Below are positions 24,474 through 36,200 of a DNA stretch of 64,000 bases, piece after piece (the first letter of the stretch is position 1; the number at the start of each line of letters is the position of its first letter). The position numbers were made by a program, and so were the translations under genes. The notes under the pieces are model-generated. The model saw nothing but the letters and a program-made list of their open reading frames with translations. It ran no database searches and was not told the origin of the DNA. Location: positions 1 through 64,000 of the forward strand of contig KV424013.1 in NCBI GenBank assembly GCA_001632435.1, read 5' to 3'. Source of the DNA: Calocera cornea HHB12733. Taxonomy: Eukaryota; Basidiomycota; Dacrymycetes; Dacrymycetales; Dacrymycetaceae.

Positions 24474-26319
24474 TCACAGCCTCGCCTTGCTCCCCGCTCC
24501 GCCCCTGCCATCCCTCCCGTACCGCCTCAGCAGTACCTGCGCGATCTCCTGCGCTGCAACCCAGTCAGCCCCACTTGTCCTTCCTCGCGCCAGCGTGAGC
24601 GTGAATGTGAATGTGGCTCACCAAGCCTGCCCGGCGCCTCCTGCGGAATAAGGTGTCCCGCCTCGCGCACTCTTACGTTGCTCGAGTTCGCCGGCCGCCG
24701 CCAGACAGTGTACCGCGTCGCCTCCTCCCCGCCGGTCGCTTCGGCCGCCGAGCGCCCGTTCATTATCCAGCGGAGCTCGATGCGCGCCGGCAGGAGCGGG
24801 AGGAGGTACCAGCTTTCGGCCTGGGCGCGCGGCTCGCAGAACACCGACGCTTCGTCGTACGGCGATTGCTTCAGCATCACCCCCGCGCGCGGGGATGCTC
24901 CGGAGGGTGAGGAGGTGGCCGGGGGGAGGCCGCACAGGCCGTACTCGACGTATGCGTCCAGGGCGGCCGGGTCCCAGGCTTGGAAGAACGGGCTCTTCAA
25001 GAATCCGAGCTTCGCCTCCTCCCTATGAGAGCGTGAGCCTGCAGGAAGCCAAGCCGCACAGACGGAGGAAGCCTCGGAGGGCGAAAGAGACGCAGAGACG
25101 GACCTGCTGCCCCAGACGGCCCTCCGCGCCAGCGCACCCCGCACGAGCGCATTGTATCGCTCGATCTCTGCCGGGCGCCGCGTCCAGATATGGTCGGCGA
25201 TGATGACGGGGTCGACGAGGATTAGGGCGTCGAAGTAGGATGGCCTGGCGAGCGCGGCACGCGTTCTGCATGTAGCGACGGGAGGAGGGACATGAGGATA
25301 GCGAGGTGGGCAGTGGGCAGTGGGCAGAAGCACAAGTCAGAAACCGTCCAACCCAGAGTCAAACAAGGCGTACAGCGTCCCCCCGCCCAGCGAGTGTCCG
25401 ACGCCGACGACCCTCCGCGGCGTGCTCTCCAGCGCGTGCGGAGGGAGGTGCAGCGGTAATTCTGCCTGGCCCGGGAGCGGGCGGTGAAACTGCAGGAACT
25501 GGAGCACGTCCCGCGCGTTGTCTGCCCAGTCGACTGTCCAGCGGACTGTGAGCCCAGTTACGCGCGGAGGGAGGAGAGAAGAGAAGAGAAGAGGGAGCGG
25601 GACGCACAGGTGTCCCCCAGCTTGCCCGCGTTCACAAGCGCCGAATCGCCGTGGTTCGCCGTCTCCCAGAGCCAGACCTCGTCGACGCCCGCGTAGAGCG
25701 CGAACAGGTGCCGGAGCACGGGCTGCCAGATCTGCTTCGGGAAGCCGTTCGCGTGCGCGAGGAAGAGCGTCACCCCTTCGGTCTCTCCATCTTCGGGGGC
25801 GTCGTCGCGCTTGGGGGAGTTCCCTCCGGGTTTGGGCTTGAGGGTGGGCAGCGCGGGCTCACGCTGGTAGCGCTGGAGGCAGTTCCACAGCTGAGGCTCC
25901 CCGTCCCCTCCCTCGGGCTCGCGCCAGCTTGGCTCAGCACAGGTCGCCTCCCGCTGCTTCCTCATCCGGAGCAACAGCTCCTCCACCTCCCGCTTTCGCT
26001 CGGCTTTGCTCTTCCCGTGCGGCGCCTGGGGGCTGTCGGGGATAGCGGGAGGAGGGTGGGGCGGGCGCAGGACGCGCGTCGTCGCTGTGGGGGAAGCGCG
26101 CGGGCGGGCGGAGGGGGCGAGGTGGGTGGTGAGTGTCCAGCCTGGGAAGGGGCTGTGCTCGGGCGGGGAAGGGAGGGCGGGGAGGGGGGAGGACGGGCGC
26201 TGCGGGATGGGAGAGAGCGGCGGCAGGCGGCGGGCGGGGAAGGCGCTGTAGCCGGGCGGCTGCGGGGAGGCGGGAGGCGGGTAGGCGAGCGGGGAGAGCG
26301 GCGGTGCGCTGGGCGGCAT
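24474..26319 (-). CDS. Alpha/beta hydrolase, paralog C
   Basis: Model: complement(join(24474..24553,24622..25022,25104..25265,25374..25533,25608..26319)), 504 aa. Longest of the three paralogs because of a Pro-rich N-terminus and a Pro/Asp/Glu linker. Motifs: AHANGFPKQIW, FDWADNARDVLQF, nucleophile elbow GHSLGG, LILVDPVII, and REAGHLIPQEAP. It lacks the intron that splits GHF and IPQE in A and B. The complete, canonical motifs (HANG, GHSLGG, LVDP) suggest this copy keeps the ancestral activity, while A and B diverged. Substrate unknown. The strong antisense open frames here are GC-rich shadows. Confidence 0.87.
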
Positions 26320-27247
26320 GGTGGCGCGGGTGGGGTGAGGACGGCGGGAGGGGGAGGGGGAGAGGACAGGAGGAGGATTAGACCACCGCGGGACAGCTCA
26401 GGATGGGCGGGAGTGCCGGGTGATATATTACTCCGCCCAGCGAGGCGCGAGGGATGGATCAGCCCTGGATGCATATAGCCGGGGGGATAGCCGGTCGGGG
26501 GGTTATGTCAGCGGTCTCAATGCGTTATATGTAGGAGGGGAGAGGATATGACTGATGAGGGCATAGTAGTAGTAGTAGTATGATGAGGCACGGGACGGCT
26601 GTGATACTACCACTCCCGCACACGGAGACCGTGGGCTGGCGCCGCGCAACAGGGCGACTCGGAGGAGCCGAGCAACGTGTCCCGCCCAGAGGGGCGGCCC
26701 ATCCCGCGCGCTGGCCCACATACCGCGCCCGGCGGTGAGCATCATGAACCCGGCCAACGCCAGGAACGCGGAATGCTGTCTCCTCCTTCCCGCCGCTCGC
26801 TCCGACCATCATGTCGTCCCCGCACAGAAAGTGCACTTCTCTTCCAGCTCGAAACGAGGCTGCGCTCGGCGGTGAACGATACGAGGAGGCAAGCCGCGTG
26901 CGGGCTCACGTGCCGCGCACCTGACCGGGGCGCGCGACGCGCCCGGTGCCCGCGTCACAACATCCGGGGTCCGCCTGGCCATGACTCTCGCGCCCTCGCC
27001 CCATTGTCGCTTCTCTCTTCTGTTGTCTCACCTCTCCCCTCTTGCGCGGTGGTATCCCCCCGAGATTCCTCCTTCCTCTCCTCCCTACACTCTCCAGCCA
27101 GGCGACAAGCGAAGCAGCGTCAGTGTCAGGGTACGTCAACCCACCCACACCCAGCACACCAAACAGCAAACAGCAAACAGCAACAGCAACAGCAAACAGT
27201 ACACAGCACACAAAGTCCGGCAATAAACACCGCAGGAAGAGGGCAGC
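26320..27247. other. Divergent intergenic region between hydrolase C and the giant gene
   Basis: On the minus strand an AT-rich TATA-like stretch near 26423-26430 lies ~100 nt before the hydrolase C start. A (TAG)n run lies at about 26564-26580. The right part (about 27000-27247) looks like the leader of the giant gene, with a CAGCAA repeat. Confidence 0.5.
27161..27199 (+). repeat. CAGCAA/CAACAG repeat in the presumed 5-prime UTR
   Basis: Imperfect CAGCAAA and CAGCAA units lie 50-90 nt before the ATG at 27248. The 17 nt at 27176-27192 are the exact complement of 27805-27821 in intron 1 of the same gene. Confidence 0.7.
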
Positions 27248-30200
27248 ATGGCCCAGCCCCGCGAGCCCCGCGAGTCCGGCTCAGACTGGGACCAGGGCGG
27301 CTGGGGACGCTCCCTCGACCCGCGCCATCTCGCTCGCCTCTCCATCCCCCACACGGGCAGCGGCGTCAGCGGGCCCAGTCGGCGCTCGGGCGACGGCGAC
27401 GACGACGACGATGGTGATGACGACGAGGGGCGGAGTCGGGATCCCAGTGAGGGGGCCCGAGACGACCATGATGAAGAAGAAGAGGAAGACGACCACGATG
27501 AAGAAGAGGGAGGCTCAGGCGCACTCCGTGACGAAGACACAATGTCCTCCTTCGTCAGCACGCCGCCGAGCGAGCTCGCCCCGCTCACCACCGCCGCCCC
27601 GTCCATCACCGCCTCCGCCCCGGCCTCCCGCGCAGGGCCCTCCCGTGCGCCCGCGCCCGCGCCGACGCAGAGCACGATGAGCCCCCCACTGCAGCCCGTA
27701 CGCCCGCTTTCCTTTTTGTCCAGTATCGGTGAGCCGCCTCCCTCTGCCTTTCGCCGAGGATCGCAGAGTGCTGACGATCTTGCTTTTTGCTGCTGCTGCT
27801 GTTACTGTTGCTGTTGCTGTTGGGGTAAAACAGAACGCCAATCCTCACGCGCCTCAGCGACCTCCTCCGGCTCAGCAGCCTCCGACTACGCCCTCCGGCG
27901 CGTGAACATCTCCCCCCCGCGCACGCCAACGATGAGCGAGCGTTCCCTCGGCGCCTCCGAATCAGCCTTCGGCGACCCGCGCTCCCGCCCCTCCTCCATC
28001 GTCTCCCCCCCGCGCGGCTCGGCCCGCGACGAGGAGGAAGACGAGGTCGAGCGCGCGCTCTTCGCCTCCCCGCCGCGCACGCCCAGCCAGCGCTCAGCAG
28101 CCTCCTTCCGCTCCTCGGTCTACTCGGCCCGCTCCGCCGACTCGGCGGTCGAGAATGAGCAAATCATGGACGAGCTCCAGCGCAGCCTGCGCTATCCAGA
28201 CATATACACCTTCCAGCGCACACAGCTCACACACATCTCCGAGCGCTCCGAGCCCCTCGGGAGCATACGCTCCGCCAGGAGCAGCTACTACGCCCCTGGC
28301 TCGGCCTCGGCCTCTTCCCAGCACCAGCACCAGTACCCGCAGCAACCGCCAAGGCCAGCGAGCACGACCCCGCACGAGCTGCCCATCCAGCCCCCGACAC
28401 CGGTGCGGAGCGCCCCGCCCGGCCGAGAGCGGCAGATCGACAGCGCGCTGCAACGCCTAGCCGGGCGCGCGGGCGAGCTCATAAGAGTGTTCGAGGGGCG
28501 CGCCGCCTCCCCGTCCTCACACTCCCTCCCCTCCCAGCCCGGCCCGCAGAGGATCATGCCCATCACCCCGGCTCAGGCGCTCAGCGGGAGCCAGAGTATG
28601 CCCTCCTTCCCACGCCCCGGAGGGACCGCCACGAGCGATTCGGCGTTCACCAGGAGCAGCACCTTCCCCACGCTCGACCCCACCCTCGCGGGCAGCCGTC
28701 CGGCCAGCCCCAGCAAGCGCTCCCTCGCCGGTTCCGGCTCGGACGGGGAAAGGCCCCGAAGCACCTTGTCGGACCTGAACCGCCCGCTCCCCCCTCCCCC
28801 GCCTGAAGACCCCGGCACCCGCGCCGTGCCCGACATCCAGGTCCGCCTGCGCGTCCCTCCCGCCGACCAGCGGCCCACGAGCATGCCGGGCGAGCTGAGC
28901 CCGCGCACGCCCACGCAGGAACGGCCAACCAGCATGCCTTCCTATCCCAGCCTCGCGCGGCAGCCGCTCTCCCCGCTCGTCTCCCCCCGCACGCGCGCTA
29001 GGCAGCTGCTCGAAGGCCGCGGCACCCCGCGCTCTGCCAGCCCGCTGAGCTCGGCTGGCTCCGCGGCTTCCAGACGGAGGAGCAGTCGGAGGCAGAGGGA
29101 GGAACAGGAGAACGTCCCCCTCCAGCACCAGCACCAGCACCAGCAGGGCGAGCTCCCGGCGTACGAGGGCCAGGGGTATGGAGCGGATGAGAAGAGGCCT
29201 GCTACGCCTGACCAGGGCGGGAATGGCAATGGGGACGGGGACAAGGAGAGCCCGCCGCATGGGAGTGATCGGGAGGCGCAGGACTACTTGGAGCAGTCGC
29301 AAGAGGTGCGTTTTCCCTTGCTAGGAACGGGAGGATGCTCATGTCTTGTTGTTGTTGTTCTTATTCAGCCGATCCGCTCAGGCTACCTGTGGTACCTCAA
29401 TGTGCACCAGGAGCCGCCCTACGAATGGTACTACGCCCGTGCCCTGCTCTACCCGGAGACGCTCGTCCTGACCTGGCTAACGCCCGGCGGCGGGCGCGCG
29501 CTCGTCCGCCTCTCCCTCACCCACGCAACCGAGGTCCGCTCCGTCCCCTCGCCCATGCACCCGTCCGGGTGGGACGACCTGGGCAGCCAGGCTGCCCGGA
29601 GGCAGAGCGAGGCTGCGATGCGCGCGGGGGACACGACCAGGGGGCTCGAGGAGAGGTTGTGCCCCTTCGCGCTCGTGTACGCGGATGGCATTGAGCGCCT
29701 TGGAGCGGAGAGCGCGAGGGAGCGTGTGCGCTGGGTCAGCTCCATTTGGTACGTTGATGCGAGCTGTAGGAGTTCCTTGCAGCTACTGATGGAGACGCGC
29801 AGGGACTACGTCTCCCGCCCGCCTGGACCGATCGGCGCAGCCCTCGCCCCGCAGGGGTCCATCCGCTCCATTGCGTCGCGTCCCGAGTCGATCGCGTCCG
29901 AGCGCTCGGCCGGCTCCCGTCACTCCTCGTACCGCGAGGCCGAGTCCGTCTCCCCTCTCCCCGTCTCGAGTGCAAGCGCGAGCGAGGCCGGCTCCGAGCC
30001 TGCATCGACGCGCACTGGCCTGCTCAGTCTCCCAACGGGGCCGTTCTCTGGCAGAGCGAGCGACGATGCGGGCCCTCTGCCGCTCCCCAGGCAGGAGATC
30101 ACCGTGAGCCGGAGCTCGAGCTTGAGGCGCACCAGCTCGGCCGGGGACTTGCAGGAGGAGTTCGTGAGCGTCGGCATGCAGCGTGCTGGGAGCACGCGCG

Positions 30201-33200
30201 CCGTCACGGCCAGCAGCGGGGCGATCGAGGGCATGCGCGAGCCGCTCTCCCCGCCGCCCGCACCGGGCCAGAGGCGCTCCGTTGCAAGTGGAAGCGCATA
30301 TGGTACACCCAGGAGCCGGCTCAGTGCTATCAGCGAGACGCCGAGGAGCAGCATCTTCATGACCGCCAGCGAGCCGAGCGCCGTCGACGTCGTCACTGGG
30401 AGCATGACCCACGGCACTTGGGTCGCGCCCAGCACGCTCAGCTTGCGCAGGCCCGACGAAGGCAGCATGCTCGGCGACACTCACGACGAACTCTCCGCGC
30501 CTTCTCTCTCCCGCTCTGGAGGCATGCGCCGCCGCTCGCCCCTCGTCTCTCGCGCTGTTTCCGCTGCCTCCCCCTCCGCCGCCGGCTACGACACGGCTCA
30601 AGAACGCCTCAGCGCGAGCGAGTACGGCACGGCTTCTGCGCGCACCCCTACACCCCGCTCCCGCACCCCGACCAGCTCGATGGGCTTCGACCTCTGCTTC
30701 GAGACCGACCTCAGCGGGTTCACCTCCGCTGGCGACCCCTTCTCGCCCGAGCCGACGTCGCCGATTCCCATCCCCAACATACTGGACCTCGTCGAGCCCA
30801 TGCGACTGGAGCCGCCCACACCGTCCGGGAGCTATGGAACCGCCTCCGAGAGACGTACTCCTATCGCTGAGTCGGAGTACTACCCAGTATCTGAAGGGGA
30901 GAGGACTCCGAGGACAGTGTACGACGATGCTCCGGAGCCTCCCCGCTCTCCTACGCCTTCCTGGTACAACACTCCTCCAGAGCCACCCCGTACACCGTCA
31001 TCCTACAGAACGCCTCGAGAGCCGGAGCGCACGCCTACCCCGCCCTCGCCCTCCGAGTACGGCAGTCTGATGACGGAAGAGACGGAGTATTCGACCGCTC
31101 CTGCTGCCTCCACAGAGTACGCGACCGCCGACGCAGCCTCGACAGAGTTCGAATCCGTGCCAAGCTGGCCCGAGAGCGAGACAGACTATCGGACCGCCCC
31201 GACTCCGGTGATGTCGACTCCCCCAATGTCGGAAGACGAGTTCTTCACGGCCGACCGTCCGCCATCCACGAAAGTTCCAACGCCCGAGCCAGTTCTTTCT
31301 CCTGAGCCTGTCATCCCGCCGGAGCTGCTCATCCCGTTGCCCGAGTCCGAACCCGAGCCAGAGACGGAGCCCGAGCCGGAGCTGGAGCCAGAGTTGGAGC
31401 CAGAGTTGGAGCCAGAGCCAGAGCCAGAGCCGGAGTCTGAGCCAGAGCCAGAGCCAGAGTCTGAACCAGAGCCCGTGATGCCATCTCTCGAGCCCAGTCC
31501 ATCTCCCGAGCCTCTGCCAAGTATTCCGGACGAATCTGTCCCTAAGACGCCGACGCCTGAGCCTACGCCCGAACCCAGTATCGTTCCTGAGGACCGCATG
31601 CGTACGCCGACGCCGAGTGCACCCAGGTCTCTTACCGATGAGTACTGGCCTACGACACCCAGGAGCAGGACCGAGTCGTACATGCCAAGCACCCCAAGGT
31701 CTATTTCACAGCTTTCGGACCGCACGCCGCCCACGCCTCGGTCACCGACCCCCATGGAGAGCCCGCATTCGATTGATCAGTTGGAGCCGAGTACACCGCG
31801 TGCACCGTCCCCTGTGTACGAGGCCTCCATCGCCCCCTCGTACATCAGTAGCTCTACTGGCACGCTACCGTATCCTGAGACGATCGAGAGCGATTTCAGA
31901 AGCCCCACTTTCTCGCTCACTGAAGAGCCGACGGAGGAGGACCTGACTCCGGAAGTTTCCGCCACGGAGAACTCGTACGACTCGACGTTCATGGATCCTA
32001 CGGAGACGGCCGCCTCGCCTGCGCTGCCCCAGAATGACTTGTCGTTTGACACGTCTTTCCTGCGCCCTTCGTCCCCTGGTGAACCGGGCGAGCCAGGGTA
32101 CGAAGTTATCCGAGTCCTTCCTCCATTGGAATCCCCTGAACCCGTGCCACCGCCCGGGCCATACTACAGAGATCAGGACACCCAGATGGTTCGTTTTTTC
32201 ATTATCCCACCACTGTATGTACTGACATACGTACAGACGCCCCCCCAGCCTCTACCCCCCTCACCTCCGCCACCTTCGGAACCACCGTCTCTGTCGGCGG
32301 CATACGAGCCAAGCGATGTGCCGACCCCGTCGACCTATCCCGCATCGATTCATTCTATTATCACGGTGCCCTCAGAGCTCGACGACTACGGAGGTGAACC
32401 GCCTATGCCAAGCCACATTGTTACCCACGATGTGAACAGGCTATTGGAGTACCTGCATGGCGTCAATCAGGTTCGTGAACAAGATGCACAGGAGCTGCTG
32501 GACCACATCAACCGCATTGAGGATGGGTTGGAAGACGTGACTAACATGCTTCGTCGGAAGCCGACACCGCCCAGGCCCGACCCGCCTCCTTCACCGAGCC
32601 GCAGCCCGCGGGCCTACCCAGAAACACGAGCTCCACCAACGTCGCAAGTTACCGATTACATCCAGCTTCCCGAGGGTACCCCGAGTCTATATCGCCAGGA
32701 GTCTGTTCGTTCCGTGGACTCTTCAGTGTCTTGGCTCTCGTCAGCCCACTCAGATGAGTTTAGTGAGCCGGAGGATCTCATCCGGGAGCCTTCTCCCACT
32801 TCTGATGTGACCATCCGGCCACCGCGCCGTTCTCAAATGCCCAACATGGACCCAATTCGTGAAATGCTCCAACAGGTTCTTGACCAGAACAACCGATTGC
32901 TCAATAGCCAACGTATCCTCGAAGACCAGATGCAGAGGGCAGCGGAGTTGAAGCAGCCAGTTCCCGACCAAGATGACCTCGAGCGCCGGCGCGCCAGTAC
33001 ACTTGGAAGGATCGAAGACGTCTTGCGTAACATCTTACGGCGGGTTGGTGAGGGCTCTGACCTCATGACGGAACCTCCTCCCGAGTCGGAGCCCGAAGAC
33101 TCAATCTACGAACCCTTACCAGCGCCGGTCCCAACTCGACCCCCGGTGGATATGTCTTCTATAGAAGATTCTGTCTACGGACCAGAGTCTGAGATGGACT

Positions 33201-36200
33201 TGCCAAGAGCGCCGGCACCCAGCATGGAGATCCCCGAGGAAGAAGTAGAGATTCCGAGGGTCATTCGCCGTCCGCGTCCGACCAGGCCGCGCAGCGCCAG
33301 TCCAGTCCTTCAATTCCGACCGGACGAGCAGCAGCAGCAAGCCTTTGAGCCATACTACTATGGCTCACCGCCGATGTCTGATGTCTCGGAGTTCAGACCT
33401 GGGCGAGCAGGTCAGCGGCCGCCCCGAGGGTATCCGTATGATATGGACTTCGAAGATCTCGTTCGTCGTCGTCGTCGCATGAAACCTGGGACTGCAGAGG
33501 ATGGCTTCTTCATACCGCCGCCTGAGCTTGCCCCCCTCCCCCCTAGACCTCCCCAGGAGCCAATGGCAAGTCCACCGTTTAAACATTGAGAATTATCTAA
33601 CACCGACCAGGCTGATATGCCCCCGCCTCGTCCACCGACTGCCCCACCAGCGGTACTTGGCGGACGTCCACCAGTGTCGGCAAGCTGGTACACTTCGCCC
33701 AGGCGTCAAGAACCAGCCGTTAGACCACCAGTGTGTTCTCTTCCCCTTTTCCTGTATGGATGCTGATCAAAACCAGGGCGGTCCCTTACCTGGGCACGGC
33801 ACTCAAGGAGTTCCCCTCATTCCGATGGGTGCCGGAGGAATGCCCATGATGCCTCCAGGACCTCCGATGCCTGTAAGCTACCAATGCCACCCTATATCCT
33901 CATTGACACTTGCCACAGGGCATGGCTGGAGTACCCGGCTCTGTAGATGAGCTTCGAGATATGATCCAGGTGAGTCTCCATCCTCTAAAGGCCAAATAGT
34001 CCTGCTCATGTGCGATTAGAATGGTAACCGCTATGCGCGAGAGGGCCTGGAGCAAGGCAACGAAATCATGCGCTATCTGACCGCTTTGAATGACTGGATG
34101 CGACGAGATGTTGCCGATCGTCATAATGAAGCGAGGGGGATCAATGATCGTTTGGACGGATTACTAGCGCAGTTCGGTATTCCACGGCCAGGTACGTCGC
34201 ACCAACTCGTGTTCCGGCCACTCTCATTCAGATATATCGCCCAGGTGTCTTTCCTCAAATGTCTGGTATGGGAGATTTCCCTCCGGGAGGGATCCCAGGC
34301 ATCGGTGGCCCTCCCGGAATGGGCTTCCCCTCTGGCATGGGTATTCCTCCCGGCATGGGCGGTCCTCCTGGTATGGGTCCTCCCGGTATGGGTCTTCCTG
34401 GCATGGGTCCTCCTGGCATGGGTCCTCCTGGCATGGGTCCTCCTGGCATGGGTCCTCCTGGCATGGGTTTCTTTCCTGGCCAGGGTATTCCGCCTGGCAT
34501 GGGTGGTCCTATGCCTATTCCCGGGATTGTGGGAGGACCTGGCATTGGGGGACCCTTCCCACCCGGCGGTGGTCCTACCGGAATGCCGATCCCGGGTATC
34601 CCCCTGGGAATGATGCCGCCTGAAGGCAGTTTCATCCCAGGAATGCCTGTCTATCCCATCCCACCGCCGGGGGCTCTGGGCCCAGGTCCTATGGGGGGCC
34701 CTCCCCCACCTATGGGTCCGTTCGGTCCAGGTGGTGCTCCGATGCCGTTCCCGGGTACAGGGTTGGGAGGTCGTATACCTGGCATTGACGGATCGACCAT
34801 CCCTCTTTCGGAGCGCATCAGACGTCCTATGACGACAGCCGATGATCAGGGACTAGCCCCTCGTCCCCCAACTCGTCCCCCAACCGCCGGCGGCGGGCAG
34901 CAACAAGCGCCTGCTCCTGTCACCGTCAATGTGGGAACGCAGCCGCCGCCCCCGAGTGGACCAGGAGGCGGTATGTTTCCAATGGGCCAATACCCACCCG
35001 CACCCGCACCTGTGCTTTCCGGTCCGCCATACATAGCCGGTCCGGCTCCTGCACCAATGTATATGGGTAGCGGTGCGCCCCAAGGCGTACCCATTCCTCC
35101 GATTTCCCACCCCGTTGAGGAGCACGAAGAGCACGACGAACACATCCATGAGCCGGTCTTCGTACCCGTTCCTTCCGGTGGCGTTGGAGGTGATCAAGCT
35201 CAGCCGTATACTCGCCTGGAAGCACCGGCTCCCATTCCCTCGGCACCTGCACCAATCCCCTCGGGCGGCGGTGCCATAATGGTGCCGGCTCATATAGGAG
35301 GCCAAGCTCCGATTGTTGTGCCGATGCCACCTGCTCCAGAGCAAGTGCCATTGCCTGAATCGGCATCGCCTTCCCCGCCCATGAGGACGCACGAAGATGC
35401 AGCCCATTTGCAGCCCACAGAACATGCACTCGCGGACGCTCCCTATTCTCCTCAGATGGCTCCGACCGTCGCCCCGTCGGGGATGACACACCAGATGCCC
35501 ACAATACGGCTGACCGAAGATGGAGGTTTCGACGTCGATGGAGGTCCGGTCCATATTCAGCATGGCGATCAGGATCCGGCTGTCCACGATTATGCCACTG
35601 CACCATCTCCCGCAATGCCCCAGTCTCACTTAGCCGTGCCTAGCGGGGAGGTGGTTCCACAGGCTCACTTGGCACAATCGCCGTTCGGTCCCCAGGCTCA
35701 CCTCGCGGATGATCAGGCACACCCCCAAGACCAGGCGGCTTTCGCGCCTGCCCCGATCTTCGTGCCGCAGCCAAGCACCTACCCTACCGTGGCATCCCCG
35801 CAAGCTACCGAGGTGCCAATGCGTGTCGTCTCTCCAGGTGGCCAGCACCTAGAACCGCAGATGGTTCGCATCAGCTCGCCCGTCCGTCAACCTCAATACA
35901 TGCCTCCATCTACGGCAGCTACAGCACCATATGGAGACCAGGGAGATTATGCAACACAGACTCATCCCATTCTACAGCAACCTGGAGCCGGCCCACATCA
36001 AGGGCATGTGGCATTCGCGCCAGAAGAGGATCGGCAGGCGCAGCCCACGCATCCCGTAGCAGCAGCCGAAGAGTGCGTTCATGATAGACAGCACCGTGTG
36101 CAGAAACTGACCAGTTCTTCAGGCCGACGGGTCATGCAGACTATGGAACAGCACATCCAGGCTATGGATCGGAACCGGCTACAGAAGATCACGGTTACGG

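Noticed and set aside
25651..26478. Plus-strand open frame of 275 codons opposite hydrolase C
   Set aside because: Gly/Arg-rich shadow caused by high GC; the minus strand carries a spliced hydrolase with clear motifs.
27780..27833. Cysteine-run peptide in the giant gene
   Set aside because: It is readthrough of intron 1, a CTG/GTT simple repeat, not a metallothionein-like segment.
29749..29802. Reading through the end of the PH-like domain without an intron
   Set aside because: The 54-nt stretch has a GTACGT donor, a CTGAT branch site and a CAG acceptor, so splicing is preferred, though the frame stays open either way.
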